A model generated the notes under the pieces. The model ran no database searches, was not told where the DNA came from, and was given only the letters and a program-made list of their open reading frames with translations. From Tistrella bauzanensis (GTDB taxonomy: Bacteria > Pseudomonadota > Alphaproteobacteria > Tistrellales > Tistrellaceae), in contig NZ_BMDZ01000035.1 of the NCBI RefSeq assembly GCF_014636235.1, positions 1-62,047 on the forward strand: a stretch of 62,047 nucleotides of DNA. Reading direction: 5' to 3'. Positions 30,521 through 39,847 of this stretch are shown in pieces. The translations under genes were made by a program, and so were the position numbers. The stretch's first letter is position 1, and each line of letters opens with the position of its first letter.

Positions 30521-32125
30521 ATGGCACATGTAGACACGGTGGCGTTGATCGGCATCCGGGCGGTTCCGGTCGAGGTTCAGGTGGCGATCTCGGCCGGCCT
30601 GCCGGCTTTTGCCGTGGTCGGCTTGGGCGACAAGGCGGTGACCGAGGCGCGTGAACGGGTGCGCGCGGCGCTGGGCCGGTTGGGGCTGACCCTGCCGCCC
30701 AAACGGATCCTGGTCAATCTGGCGCCGGCGGGGCTGGTCAAGGAAGGCTCGCATTACGACCTGCCGATCGCGTTGGCCCTGATGCTGGGCATCGGTGCCC
30801 TGCCGGCCGGCGCGCTCGACGGCCATCTGGCGCTGGGTGAATTGTCGCTGGATGGCGCGCTGGCACCGGTGGCGGGCGTGCTGCCGGCGGCGGTGATGGC
30901 CGCCGAAACCGGCCGGCGGATCATCTGCCCGGCGGCGAATGCCGATGAAGCGGCCTGGGCCGGCGATCGCCATGCGGTGGTGGCCGCGGCCGATCTGCTG
31001 GGGCTTCTGGGCCATCTGTCGGGCCGCAGCACCCTGCCGGTGCCGGCCGAACCCCGGCTGGACGACGATCCGCCGGCGCCGGATCTGGCCGATATCCGCG
31101 GCCAGCCTCTGGCCCGGCGGGCGCTGGAGGTGGTGGCGGCCGGCCGGCACAATCTGCTGATGATCGGGCCGCCCGGTGCCGGCAAATCGATGCTGGCGAG
31201 GCGGCTGCCCGGCCTGCTGCCGCCGTTGTCACCGCCGGAATCGCTGGATCTGTGCCTGATCGAAAGTGTCGCCGGGCGTGGTGCGATCCGCCCGCGTATC
31301 CGCCGGCCGTTCCGCGACCCGCATCATTCGGCATCGGCCGCCGCTCTCGTCGGCGGCGGCAACCGGGCGCGCCCCGGCGAGATCAGTCTGGCGCATGGCG
31401 GTGTGCTGTTCCTGGACGAACTGCCCGAGTTTCAGCGCGCCACCCTGGAAGCCCTGCGCCAGCCGATCGAGCAGGGCGAGGCGGTGGTGTCGCGGGCGGC
31501 ACTGCATGTGTCCTATCCAGCGCAGGTGCAGGTGATCGCGGCGATGAACCCGTGCCGCTGCGGCCATGTCGCCGACCCGGCGCTCGCCTGCCCGCGCGCG
31601 CCGCGCTGTGCCGCCGATTACCAGACCCGGCTGTCCGGGCCGCTGCTGGACCGGTTCGACATGACCATCGAACTGGCGCCGACCCCGCCGGCGGCGATCC
31701 TGACCCAGGGGCCGGGTGAGGCCAGTGCCCCGGTGCGCGAACGGGTACTGGCCGCCCGCGCCCGCGCCAATGCCCGCAATCACGCGCTGGTGGCCACGCC
31801 CGAGATGCCGGCGCATCTGCGCCGGCCATTGTGCAATGCCGAACTCGACGGCGTGGCGCTGGACCGGGCCGCGGTGCTGGAACCGGACGCCCGAGCCCTG
31901 ATGCTGACGGCGGCCGACCGCCTGCGTCTGTCGGCAAGAGGCATGACCCGGGTGTTGCGGGTGGCGCTGACCATCGCCGATCTTGCCGGCCGTGACACCA
32001 TAGGGCGGGCGCAGCTGGGTGAGGCGCTTGCCTATCGCCGCCCGCCACGGCTGGCCGCAGGCATGCGTGTGCCACCCTCCGATGGGGGCGGAAACCGGCC
32101 CCGTCTTCCCCATCATCACCAGTGA
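30521..32125 (+). CDS. YifB/ComM family Mg-chelatase-like ATPase
   Basis: About 534 residues. The N-terminal ChlI-like domain (VEVQVAISAGLPAFAVVGLGDKAVTEARERVRAAL) is followed by an AAA+ core with Walker A GPPGAGKSMLARRLPG, Walker B VLFLDELPEF and sensor AAMNPCRCG, then a C-terminal helical domain. ComM is a hexameric helicase promoting branch migration during natural transformation, so a recombination role is likely. The ATG at 30521 directly follows an in-frame GTG; neither has a clear ribosome-binding site. Confidence 0.92.
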   Translation: MAHVDTVALIGIRAVPVEVQVAISAGLPAFAVVGLGDKAVTEARERVRAALGRLGLTLPPKRILVNLAPAGLVKEGSHYDLPIALALMLGIGALPAGALDGHLALGELSLDGALAPVAGVLPAAVMAAETGRRIICPAANADEAAWAGDRHAVVAAADLLGLLGHLSGRSTLPVPAEPRLDDDPPAPDLADIRGQPLARRALEVVAAGRHNLLMIGPPGAGKSMLARRLPGLLPPLSPPESLDLCLIESVAGRGAIRPRIRRPFRDPHHSASAAALVGGGNRARPGEISLAHGGVLFLDELPEFQRATLEALRQPIEQGEAVVSRAALHVSYPAQVQVIAAMNPCRCGHVADPALACPRAPRCAADYQTRLSGPLLDRFDMTIELAPTPPAAILTQGPGEASAPVRERVLAARARANARNHALVATPEMPAHLRRPLCNAELDGVALDRAAVLEPDARALMLTAADRLRLSARGMTRVLRVALTIADLAGRDTIGRAQLGEALAYRRPPRLAAGMRVPPSDGGGNRPRLPHHHQ

Positions 32126-32142
32126 CCAACGGACCGCTTCCG

Positions 32143-32826
32143 ATGACAGACAACGACCAGAACGACGCCCCAGACCACAAGGCCCCGTCAAAAGGTCGCA
32201 GGCGGCAACCGGACATGGTGCAATCAGAGGAGACGACAGCGATGCCGGATGCTGCCGGGGAACTGGTCGCCGAAGGCGGCGTGCCCGACTGGCCGCCAGC
32301 CGATGACGACGCTGGCGGCAGCGACCCGCGGGTGGTCAGCGCCCAGGCGATCGATGCCCATGTCGGCACCCGTATCCTGGCACTGCGCCAGATGCGCGAG
32401 ATCAGCCAGCACCAGCTTGGCGAGGCGCTGGGCCTGACCTTCCAGCAGATCCAGAAATATGAACGCGGCATGAACCGGATCAGCGCAGGGCGGCTGTTTA
32501 TGGCCGCGCGCTTCCTGCGGGTGCCGGTGTCGTATTTCTTCGAAGGCCTGCCCACCGGCGCCCGGCTGGACAACTGGATGTCGCAACCTCATGCCGCCGA
32601 GGCGCCGACGCCGTTTCCGGTGGTGTCGCCGGTCGAGGATCGCCAGCTTCAGGATCTGCTGGTCGCCTATGCCCGGATCAGCGATCCGGCGCGGCGGCGG
32701 GCGCTGGCCACCGCCATCCGCAACATCGCCGACGCCTTCCAGGGCCTGAACCTGCCGCCCGAGGGCAGCGGCCCGCCGCTGCCGCCGCGCCGCCGCCGGG
32801 GCCGGCCGCCCAAGAAGCGCGACTGA
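32143..32826 (+). CDS. XRE-family transcriptional regulator with C-terminal AT-hook-like tail
   Basis: 227 residues as given: a disordered N-terminal ~60 residues, a Cro/CI helix-turn-helix (IDAHVGTRILALRQMREISQHQLGEAL...FQQIQKYERGMNRIS), a short Pro-rich linker, a helical segment (LQDLLVAYARISDPARRRALATAIRNIA) and the basic tail PPRRRRGRPPKKRD. This HTH type is common in alphaproteobacteria. The start is uncertain: ATG at 32242 has a better AGAGGAG ribosome-binding site (194 residues), and an upstream GTG at 32122 overlaps yifB. Confidence 0.85.
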   Translation: MTDNDQNDAPDHKAPSKGRRRQPDMVQSEETTAMPDAAGELVAEGGVPDWPPADDDAGGSDPRVVSAQAIDAHVGTRILALRQMREISQHQLGEALGLTFQQIQKYERGMNRISAGRLFMAARFLRVPVSYFFEGLPTGARLDNWMSQPHAAEAPTPFPVVSPVEDRQLQDLLVAYARISDPARRRALATAIRNIADAFQGLNLPPEGSGPPLPPRRRRGRPPKKRD

Positions 32827-32844
32827 CCGGGCGGCGGATGCCGA

Positions 32845-33645
32845 TCAGGCGGCCGGTGGTGTGATCGCGGTCTTCAGTTCGGCGATTTCGCTGCGCAGGG
32901 CGCGGACCTCGGCCACCAGGGCGGCGGTATCCATTTCGGGCACCACGCGTTCGGCATCGACCGCCGCCTGATGCTGTTCCTGCATCGCCGAGACGATCAC
33001 GCCGATGAACAGGTTGAGCACCGCATAGGTGCTGCACAGGATGAAGGGCACGAAGAAGGTCCAGGCCAGCGGATGGGCCTCCATCACCGGCCGCACGATG
33101 CCCATCGACCAGCTTTCCAGGGTCATCACCTGGAACAGCGTATAGGTGGAGGCGCCAAGCGTGCCGAACCAGTCGGGGAAGCTGGCGCCATAAAGCCCGG
33201 TCGCCATCACCGCGAAGACATAGAACATCAGCACCAGCAGAACCACGATCGACGCCATGCCCGGCAGGGCCGCGACCAGCCCGCCGACCACCCGGCGCAG
33301 CGACGGCACCACCGAGATCAGCCTGAGCACCCGCAGGATGCGCAGCGAGCGCAGCACCTGGAATGGGCCGCTGGCCGGCATCAGCGAAATCGCCACGATC
33401 GCGAAATCGAACAGGCTCCACGGGTCGCGGAAGAACCGGAAGCCGTGGGCAAACAGCCTGAGGGCGATTTCGACCACGAAGATCGCCAGAATGATCCGGT
33501 CGATGACCGCCAGCGTGCCGCCGATCGCGGCGCGCAGGCCGGCATCGGTTTCCAGCCCCATCGTGATGGCGTTCAGGACGATGACGGCGATGATGAAATA
33601 TTCCCATCCTCGCGATCCGAGGACGTGGGCAAGGCTGCGGCGCAT
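32845..33645 (-). CDS. NaChBac-type voltage-gated sodium channel
   Basis: 266-residue single-domain six-helix channel subunit (NaChBac itself is 274). S4 carries Arg99, Arg102, Arg105 and Arg108 (VLRSLRILRVLRLI); the pore loop holds the filter TLESWSM at residues 175-181, the bacterial Na+ selectivity sequence; S6 is TFFVPFILCSTYAVLNLFIGVIVSA; the C-terminus is a predicted coiled coil (ALVAEVRALRSEIAELKTAI) for tetramer assembly. The ATG at 33645 is chosen; upstream codons do not look like channel. A 21-base direct repeat lies upstream. Confidence 0.92.
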   Translation of the reverse strand: MRRSLAHVLGSRGWEYFIIAVIVLNAITMGLETDAGLRAAIGGTLAVIDRIILAIFVVEIALRLFAHGFRFFRDPWSLFDFAIVAISLMPASGPFQVLRSLRILRVLRLISVVPSLRRVVGGLVAALPGMASIVVLLVLMFYVFAVMATGLYGASFPDWFGTLGASTYTLFQVMTLESWSMGIVRPVMEAHPLAWTFFVPFILCSTYAVLNLFIGVIVSAMQEQHQAAVDAERVVPEMDTAALVAEVRALRSEIAELKTAITPPAA

Positions 33646-33705
33646 GGGCGTGCTTCTCTGAGGGGCCAAGATCGCGGCCAGAATCAGCGCCCCCGCGCCG
33701 CTGGT

Positions 33706-33746
33706 CAATATGGATTAAGCGGCAGGCAATATGGATTAAGTGGCAG
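33706..33746. repeat. 21-base tandem direct repeat upstream of the sodium channel gene
   Basis: CAATATGGATTAAGCGGCAG (33706-33725) is repeated with one mismatch at 33727-33746, giving a period of 21 bases, two helical turns. It lies about 60-100 bases upstream of the channel start in the gap to hinT, so it may be a tandem operator. Confidence 0.6.
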
Positions 33747-33778
33747 CCTGAGCCGACCGCTTCGGCGCGCCTGCGCCG

Positions 33779-34147
33779 TCAGCCACGGGCGTCGGGCAGC
33801 ATCCGGCCAAGCGGCCGGCCACCCAGCACATGGACATGCAGATGCGGCACTTCCTGATGACCGTGGCCGCCGATATTCGACAGGATGCGATAGCCGGTTT
33901 CGGCCACGCCGGCCTTGCGAGCGATCTCGCCCACCACCTTGAAGTAGTGGCCCACCACCTCAGGCGTCGCATTGGCAGTGAAATCGTCCAGTGAGGTATA
34001 GGGGCCCTTGGGGATCACCAGCACATGCACCGGCGCCAGCGGCCGGATGTCGTTGAAGGCGAGCACATGCTCGTCCTCATAGACCGTATCGCAGGGCAAC
34101 TCGCCGCGCAGGATGCGGGCGAAGATATTGGTCTGGTCATAGGCCAT
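33779..34147 (-). CDS. hinT: Histidine triad (HIT) nucleotide-binding protein
   Basis: 122-residue HIT hydrolase of nucleoside phosphoramidates. The HIT signature HLHVHVLGG and the N-terminal TNIFARILRGELPCDTVYEDE are clear. The ATG at 34147 is chosen from family length; the open frame upstream overlaps hisE in another frame. It is the last gene of the his cluster, a frequent alphaproteobacterial arrangement. Confidence 0.93.
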   Translation of the reverse strand: MAYDQTNIFARILRGELPCDTVYEDEHVLAFNDIRPLAPVHVLVIPKGPYTSLDDFTANATPEVVGHYFKVVGEIARKAGVAETGYRILSNIGGHGHQEVPHLHVHVLGGRPLGRMLPDARG

Positions 34148-34275
34148 GGCGGGCTGGCTCCGGCTGCCGGGTCTGCGCGAAAGACGAGGTTTGCATGAAG
34201 AACGAAGGGCGGACGCCATGTTCCAGCGCCCTGCCCGCCGCGTCAACCATTCGCATGCGCGGCGCAGCGGTGCCA

Positions 34276-34665
34276 TCAGCCCTTGCGGTTCTTCTTTTCC
34301 TCGATGCCCGACCGGCCCTCGCGCCGCGCCAGGGTCGCCATCACATCGGCCGGGTCCAGCCCGGCATCGGCCCACAGCACCATCAGGTGAAACAGCAGAT
34401 CGGCGCTTTCATCGACCAGCGCCGCCTTGTCCTGGGCGACGGCGGCGATGGCCACCTCGACCGCTTCCTCACCCACCTTCTGCGCCATCTTCAGCCGGCC
34501 CTTGCCCAGCAGCTTGGCGACATAGGAGGATGACGGGTCGGCGCCCTTGCGCGACCGGATGGTGGTCACCAGCCGTTCCAGAACCTCCCAATCGGTCTGG
34601 CCGGCGGCGTTGAAACCGGTGCTGCTGGCCGGGGTCTGGACGGTTTTCGTGGTGTCAGCGGCCAT
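34276..34665 (-). CDS. hisE: Phosphoribosyl-ATP diphosphatase
   Basis: 129-residue MazG-like enzyme for the second step of histidine synthesis. GKGRLKMAQKVGEEAVEVAIAAVA and LVDESADLLFHLMVLW hold the metal-binding acidic residues. The last ~15 residues are a basic tail. It overlaps hisI by 11 bases; the two activities are separate proteins here rather than the fused HisIE. Confidence 0.95.
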   Translation of the reverse strand: MAADTTKTVQTPASSTGFNAAGQTDWEVLERLVTTIRSRKGADPSSSYVAKLLGKGRLKMAQKVGEEAVEVAIAAVAQDKAALVDESADLLFHLMVLWADAGLDPADVMATLARREGRSGIEEKKNRKG

Positions 34666-35086
34666 AAAGCGTCTCCGGGTCGATCTCTGGGGTCATGATG
34701 GTGGTGATGGCGCCGGTCTCCGGGTTCACCTCGTCATAGAAACAACTGCGTCGGCCGGTGTGGCAGGCCACACCCTGCTGGTCGACCAGCAACAGCACAG
34801 TATCGCCATCGCAATCGATGCGAAACGCCTTCAATTGCTGCATCTGGCCGGAACTTTCGCCCTTGCGCCAGATCCGGTTGCGTGAGCGGGACCAATAGAC
34901 GCCGCGCCGGGTCTCCAATGTCTCGATCACCGCTTCGGCATTCATCCAGGCCATCATCAGGATCTGGCCACTGGCTTCATCCTGCGCGATCGCCGGCACC
35001 AGACCATCGGCGTTGAAGGCGATCCGGGCGAGCACCGCATCATACCGGCCGATGCCACCGGCGGCACCGGTGCGGGGGTCCATCAT
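34655..35086 (-). CDS. hisI: Phosphoribosyl-AMP cyclohydrolase
   Basis: 143-residue zinc enzyme for the third histidine step. The signature DCDGDTVLLLVDQQGVACHTGRRSCFYDE carries the Asp and Cys ligands, and MMAWMNAEA and YWSRSRNRIWRKGESSGQ are typical. ATGs at 35086 and 35083 are adjacent; upstream codons do not match the family. It is the fourth his gene in series, 67 bases after hisF. Confidence 0.94.
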   Translation of the reverse strand: MMDPRTGAAGGIGRYDAVLARIAFNADGLVPAIAQDEASGQILMMAWMNAEAVIETLETRRGVYWSRSRNRIWRKGESSGQMQQLKAFRIDCDGDTVLLLVDQQGVACHTGRRSCFYDEVNPETGAITTIMTPEIDPETLYGR

Positions 35087-35153
35087 GTCTGTCTCATGGC
35101 TGGCGCACATCGGCATTATACCTCGAATAAAGCGGACAAGGCGGCGGGGCGCG

Positions 35154-35921
35154 TCACTGGCCGGGCATCCGCACCGGGATGCCGGCGGCGGCCATATGGG
35201 CCTTGGCCTCGGCGATGCTGTGCTGGCCGAAATGGAAGATCGAGGCCGCCAGCACCGCCGAGGCATGACCAAGCCGGACGCCGTCGACCAGATGGTCGAG
35301 CGTGCCGACGCCGCCGCTGGCGATCACCGGCACCGTCACCGCATCGGCCATGGCCCGGGTCAGCGGCAGGTCGAAGCCGGCGCGGGTGCCGTCGCGGTCC
35401 ATAGAGGTGACAAGCAATTCACCGGCGCCAAGTTCCGCCATCCGCATCGCCCAGTCGACCGCATCGATGCCGGTGGGCTTGCGGCCGCCATGGGTGAAGA
35501 CCTCGAACCGGCCGCTCTCGCCCAGTTTGGCGTCGATCGCGACCACGATGCACTGGCTGCCGAACTTGCCGGCGGCCTCCGCCACCAGTTCCGGCCGGCT
35601 GACCGCGGCGGAGTTGATCGACACTTTGTCGGCCCCCGCCAGCAGCAGCGCGCGGATGTCCTCCACCGCCCGGACGCCACCACCCACGGTCAGCGGCATG
35701 AAGCAGTGCTCGGCGGTGCGTGCCACCACATCCAGGATCGTGCCGCGATTTTCATGCGAGGCGGTGATGTCGAGGAAGGTCAACTCATCCGCGCCGGCGG
35801 CATCATAAGCCCGCGCCTGCTCCACCGGATCGCCGGCATCGCGCAGCCCGATGAAATTGACGCCCTTGACCACGCGGCCGTCCTTGACGTCCAGGCAGGG
35901 GATGATGCGGGTCTTCAACAT
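35154..35921 (-). CDS. hisF: Imidazole glycerol phosphate synthase cyclase subunit
   Basis: 255-residue TIM barrel that, with HisH, makes IGP and [20 protein letters not shown] carries the first catalytic Asp and TSMDRDGT the second; [26 protein letters not shown] is the phosphate site. It lies downstream of hisH and hisA in one operon. Confidence 0.97.
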   Translation of the reverse strand: MLKTRIIPCLDVKDGRVVKGVNFIGLRDAGDPVEQARAYDAAGADELTFLDITASHENRGTILDVVARTAEHCFMPLTVGGGVRAVEDIRALLLAGADKVSINSAAVSRPELVAEAAGKFGSQCIVVAIDAKLGESGRFEVFTHGGRKPTGIDAVDWAMRMAELGAGELLVTSMDRDGTRAGFDLPLTRAMADAVTVPVIASGGVGTLDHLVDGVRLGHASAVLAASIFHFGQHSIAEAKAHMAAAGIPVRMPGQ

Positions 35922-36004
35922 GTCCGGGGCGTCCGCTGGCTGGAAGATGATGCGTGGGTGCGGTGATGCGGAGGTGCGGTGATGCGGAGGTGGGGGGGGG
36001 TGGA

Positions 36005-36733
36005 TCAGGCGCCGGCCGCGACCGCCAGCGCCTCGGCCGGATCGAGCCGGCCGTCATAGAGCGCGCGGCCGGTGACGACGCCGGCGACACCGCGTGCCTC
36101 CACCGCCTTCAGCGCCCGGATATCGTCGATGGCGGCAACGCCGCCGCTGGCGATGACCGGCGTGGTCAGGCGGTCGGCCAGACGGGCGGTCTGTTCGGCA
36201 TCATGGCCTTCCAGGGTGCCGTCGCGGCCGATATCGGTATAGATGATCGCGGCGGCGCCGGCATCTTCGAAGGCCAACGCCAGATCGGCGGCGCTCATGG
36301 TCGAGGTCTCCGCCCAGCCTTCCACCGCCACCATGCCGTCGCGGGCATCGATGCCCACCGCCACCTTGCCCGGAAACAGCCGGCAGGCTTCGCGCACCAG
36401 CGCCGGATCGCGCACCGCGATCGTGCCCAGAATCACCCGCGACAGGCCACGGCCCAGCCAGCTTTCAACCGTCGCCAGATCGCGGATGCCGCCGCCGAGC
36501 TGCACCGGCATATCCACCGCCTTGATGATCGCGTCGACCGCCGCACCATTGACCGGCCGGCCGGCGAAGGCGCCGTTCAGGTCCACCACATGCAGCCAGG
36601 TGAAGCCCTGGGCCTGGAAGCGCGCGGCCTGGGCCGCCGGGTCGTCGGCGAACACCGTGGCGCGGTCCATGTCGCCCTGCACCAGACGCACGCAGGCGCC
36701 GTCCTTCAAATCGATGGCGGGATAGATGATCAC
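36005..36733 (-). CDS. hisA: ProFAR isomerase
   Basis: 242-residue TIM barrel, paralogue of HisF, that isomerises Pro[22 protein letters not shown] holds the N-terminal catalytic Asp, [11 protein letters not shown] the second, and GGGIRD and [10 protein letters not shown] the phosphate sites. Confidence 0.97.
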   Translation of the reverse strand: MIIYPAIDLKDGACVRLVQGDMDRATVFADDPAAQAARFQAQGFTWLHVVDLNGAFAGRPVNGAAVDAIIKAVDMPVQLGGGIRDLATVESWLGRGLSRVILGTIAVRDPALVREACRLFPGKVAVGIDARDGMVAVEGWAETSTMSAADLALAFEDAGAAAIIYTDIGRDGTLEGHDAEQTARLADRLTTPVIASGGVAAIDDIRALKAVEARGVAGVVTGRALYDGRLDPAEALAVAAGA

Positions 36734-36824
36734 GGGGCAGCGGTCCTCGACTGGTATGACGCGGTGTCGGTGTGTCGGTGGTCGGTGTCGGCGATAGGGC
36801 GGTGCGGGGGCGGGAGACGGGCGC

Positions 36825-37469
36825 TCAGGGCATCCAGCGCAGGAAGCCGCCGATCAGCGCCTGGCCGACATGCTGGCTCTTCTCAGGGTGGAACTGGGTG
36901 CCGATGATGTTGTCGCGGCCGATGATCGCTGTCACCGGGCCGCCATAATCGGCCGTCGCCAGCAGATCGCGCGGCTCATCGACCTGCATGGCATAGGAAT
37001 GGACGAAATAGACATGGGCGCCCGGATTGATGCCCGCCAGCACAGGATGGCAGCCGGGGGTGAAGTCCAACCCGTTCCAGCCCATATGCGGGATCTTCAG
37101 CGCCGGGTCCGATGGGGTCAGCGCCTCGACCCGGCCGCCGATCCAGTCCAGCCCCTCGGTGACGCGATGCTCGAAGCCGTTGGTGGCAAGCAACTGCATG
37201 CCGACACAGATGCCGAAGAACGGCGTGCCCTTGCGGCGCACCGCCACCTCCAGCGCCTCGGCCAACCCGTCGATCTGGTCCAGCCCGGCGCGGCAATCGG
37301 CGAAGGCGCCCTGCCCCGGCAGCACCAGCCGGTCGGCGCGCATGATCTGGTCGGGATCGGAGCTGACCACGACAGTGGCGGCGACGCCCGCCTCGCGCGC
37401 GCCATGGTCGAAGGCCTTGGCGGCGGAGCGCAGATTGCCTGAGCCGTAATCGATGACGACGATGTTCAT
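36825..37469 (-). CDS. hisH: Imidazole glycerol phosphate synthase glutaminase subunit
   Basis: 214-residue class I glutamine amidotransferase feeding ammonia to HisF. The nucleophile Cys is in [10 protein letters not shown], with His/Glu of the triad in QFHPEKSQ. The start [12 protein letters not shown] at 37469 is chosen because AAGG lies 6 bases upstream; an in-frame GTG four codons earlier would place that motif inside the gene. Confidence 0.96.
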   Translation of the reverse strand: MNIVVIDYGSGNLRSAAKAFDHGAREAGVAATVVVSSDPDQIMRADRLVLPGQGAFADCRAGLDQIDGLAEALEVAVRRKGTPFFGICVGMQLLATNGFEHRVTEGLDWIGGRVEALTPSDPALKIPHMGWNGLDFTPGCHPVLAGINPGAHVYFVHSYAMQVDEPRDLLATADYGGPVTAIIGRDNIIGTQFHPEKSQHVGQALIGGFLRWMP

Positions 37470-37526
37470 GGGTGCCTTCACGTGCGGATCAGGAAGCAGG
37501 GCGGGGGCCGGTTTCAGATGGCGGGC

Positions 37527-37967
37527 TCAAGAAGCGTTGAGACCGCCAAGATGGCTGCCGGCATGGCCGAAGCCGTGCATCGGTCGCTGAGCGGGGGCCG
37601 CCGGCTGATACAGCATCGCCGCCCGGTACAAGGCCTCGTCGCCATCGGCCGCCGCGATCGGGCTGATCTCGCGCCAGCCAAGCCTTGCATAGCGGCGGCG
37701 GCGCAGATCGTTGGCGACCACGCCATAGACCGCGCTGACCGCGAGATTGGCGATGGTGATCGCGACCTCGCCGGCGCCGGCGAGGCCCAGCGCCGCCGAG
37801 ACCACCACGCCGGCCACCACCAGCACCACGGCGGCCAGCCATTGCCGGTGCCAAAGCGCGAACAGCACCCCCAGCACGAACCCCGCCCACGAAAACCCCT
37901 CGGCCACGACCCGGGCGCGGTCGACGGGGCTGATCAGCGGGGGCACGTGAACCGAATAGATGCGCAT
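37527..37967 (-). CDS. DUF2628 membrane protein
   Basis: 146-residue predicted inner-membrane protein. The N-terminus MRIYSVHVPP is followed by two or three hydrophobic segments (GFVLGVLFALW, WLAAVVLVVAGVVVSAALGLAG, ITIANLAVSAVYGVVAND) and a soluble C-terminal region with the LRRRRYARLGW motif. Genes of this family commonly sit between hisB and hisH in alphaproteobacteria; the role in relation to histidine synthesis is unknown. Confidence 0.85.
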   Translation of the reverse strand: MRIYSVHVPPLISPVDRARVVAEGFSWAGFVLGVLFALWHRQWLAAVVLVVAGVVVSAALGLAGAGEVAITIANLAVSAVYGVVANDLRRRRYARLGWREISPIAAADGDEALYRAAMLYQPAAPAQRPMHGFGHAGSHLGGLNAS

Positions 37968-38031
37968 GGGCTCCGGAACCGGATGGTGATGATGGCAGAA
38001 GGTTGTGGCGGGGGCTATGGCGGTCGGGCGA

Positions 38032-38637
38032 TCAGAGCGATCCGCCCAGAACGCCCTTGGTCGATGGCACGGCGCCGGCGGCGCGCGGATCGATCTCGAT
38101 CGCCTGCCGCAACGCCCGGGCCAGGCCCTTATAGCACGACTCGACGATGTGGTGATTGTTCTCGCCGTAGAGGTTTTCAACGTGCAGCGTGACGCCGGCG
38201 GCCTGGGCGAAGGCCTGGAACCATTCCTTGAACAGCTCGGTGTCCATCTCCCCCAGCTTGTCGCGGGTGAAATTCACCTTCCAGATCAGATAGGGCCGGT
38301 TGGACAGGTCGAGCGATACCCGGGTCAGGGTCTCGTCCATCGGGATATAAGCATGGGCATAGCGGGTGATGCCGCGCCGGTCGCCCAGCGCCTTGGCCAC
38401 CGCCTCGCCGATCGCGATGCCGCTATCCTCGGTGGTGTGGTGGAAATCGATATGCAGGTCGCCTTCGGCACGCACGGTCAGATCGATCAGGCTGTGACGC
38501 GAGAGCTGGTCCAGCATGTGATCGAGGAATCCGATGCCGGTCTTCACGTCATAACGGCCTTGGCCGTCGAGGTCGACGGTCACTGAAATCTGCGTCTCGC
38601 GTGTGTTGCGCGTGACCGTGGCGGTGCGCTGGCTCAT
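38032..38637 (-). CDS. hisB: Imidazoleglycerol-phosphate dehydratase
   Basis: 201-residue manganese enzyme, monofunctional (no histidinol phosphatase domain). The motifs [29 protein letters not shown] and [18 protein letters not shown] supply the His/Glu metal ligands. First gene of the minus-strand his operon. Confidence 0.97.
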   Translation of the reverse strand: MSQRTATVTRNTRETQISVTVDLDGQGRYDVKTGIGFLDHMLDQLSRHSLIDLTVRAEGDLHIDFHHTTEDSGIAIGEAVAKALGDRRGITRYAHAYIPMDETLTRVSLDLSNRPYLIWKVNFTRDKLGEMDTELFKEWFQAFAQAAGVTLHVENLYGENNHHIVESCYKGLARALRQAIEIDPRAAGAVPSTKGVLGGSL

Positions 38638-38872
38638 CTCGTCTCCGCTGGCGGGTTCTGCCGGGCCTTGGGTGGTGGATCAGGATCTGGGGTAGATGTA
38701 TGAAATTCCGGGGGAAAACCCAAAGAAAATCGGCCGGCCGGTCGGGTGCGGCCCCGGCCGTGGATCGGGCGCCGGCCAAATCGCGATGACATCGGCGCCG
38801 GCCATGGGCGATCATGCCGGCGGAAACCATGATCGGTCAGGCCGCCGGCCGCCGGGCGAAGGGGCCTTGTAC

Positions 38873-39847
38873 ATGAACGATCCGCTGAAGAAGCTGTGCT
38901 GGGACGATCTGCGGGTGGTGAAGGCGATCGGCGAACAGGGCAGCCTGTCGGCGGCGGCGGCGCAGATCGGGGTGAATGCCTCGACCGTGTTCAGGCGGCT
39001 GGGCGAAATCGAGAAACTGCTTGAGCTGTCGCTGTTCGAGCGTCGCCGCCAGGGCTATGTCGCAACCCCGGTCGGCGCCGAGGTGGTGGCCCTGGCCCAG
39101 CGGCTGGAAATCGACATCGTCGCCGTCACCCGCAGGCTCGCGGGGCTGGATCAGGAACTGGCCGGCGAATTGCGCATCGCCACCAGCGACTCCCTCGCCA
39201 CCTTCCTGCTGATGCCGGTGATCGCCGGCTTCACCCGCCTGCATCCGGCGGTGCGGATCGAGATGGTGATCGGCAATGACGCGCTGAACCTGGCGCGTGG
39301 TGAAACCGACATCGCGGTGCGCGCCACCGACACCCCCCCTGAGACCATGGTCGGCCGGCGCATCGCCGACATCGGCTGGGCACCCTATGGCCGGCGGAGC
39401 GATTTCGCCGATGGCCGCCCTGATCCCGCCCGCCCTGATCCCGCCCGCCCTGGCCCCGACCGCCCTGGCCCCGCCCGCCCTGGCCCCGACCGTCTGGCCG
39501 ATCAAATGTGGGCATCCTTCTGCGACGAACTGGCCGGACTGAAGGTCACTCGGCTCATCGACACGACCGTGCCGCCCGAGCGGATCGTGTTCCGGACCAA
39601 TTCGGTGCAGGGCATGGCGGCGGCGATTTCGGCCGGGGTGGCGATCGGCTATCTGCCCTGCATGGCCGGCGACATGATCGCCGATCTGGTCCGCATCGGC
39701 CCGGCCGATCCGGCGCTGGCCGATGCGCTGTGGCTGTTGACCCATCCGGACCTGCGCAAATCCGGCCGGGTGCACACCTTCCTGGATTACTGCGCCACCA
39801 TGCTGGCCAGGCGGCGGTCGTTCATCGAGGGCCGCAGCAGCCCATGA
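38873..39847 (+). CDS. LysR-family transcriptional regulator with internal pentapeptide repeat
   Basis: 324 residues. The N-terminal winged HTH is DLRVVKAIGEQGSLSAAAAQIGVNASTVFRRLGEIE, followed by a periplasmic-binding-like effector domain (ELRIATSDSLATFLLMPVIAGF). Residues about 182-206 are five tandem pentapeptides of the form RPDPA/RPGPD/RPGPA, lying in the loop after WAPYGRRSDFADG. The ATG at 38873 is preceded by GAAGGGG. Its 3' end overlaps the convergent MocR-type gene by 26 bases. Target genes are unknown. Confidence 0.9.
   Translation: MNDPLKKLCWDDLRVVKAIGEQGSLSAAAAQIGVNASTVFRRLGEIEKLLELSLFERRRQGYVATPVGAEVVALAQRLEIDIVAVTRRLAGLDQELAGELRIATSDSLATFLLMPVIAGFTRLHPAVRIEMVIGNDALNLARGETDIAVRATDTPPETMVGRRIADIGWAPYGRRSDFADGRPDPARPDPARPGPDRPGPARPGPDRLADQMWASFCDELAGLKVTRLIDTTVPPERIVFRTNSVQGMAAAISAGVAIGYLPCMAGDMIADLVRIGPADPALADALWLLTHPDLRKSGRVHTFLDYCATMLARRRSFIEGRSSP
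39417..39491 (+). repeat. Five-copy 15-nt tandem repeat inside the LysR gene
   Basis: Five consecutive in-frame 15-mers: GCCCTGATCCCGCCC twice, then GCCCTGGCCCCGACC, GCCCTGGCCCCGCCC and GCCCTGGCCCCGACC. The unit length keeps the frame, so copy-number change would alter only the loop length of the protein. Confidence 0.95.

Noticed and set aside
37944-37949. CACGTG in the DUF2628 gene as a further parS
   Set aside because: Flanking bases (GGG before, AACC after) do not match the GTTTCACGTGGAAC pattern. The CACGTG cores at 22503-22508 and 37479-37484 fail for the same reason.
39417-39491. CRISPR array
   Set aside because: The units are contiguous 15-mers without spacers and lie in frame inside a LysR gene. 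No CRISPR array was seen anywhere in the window.
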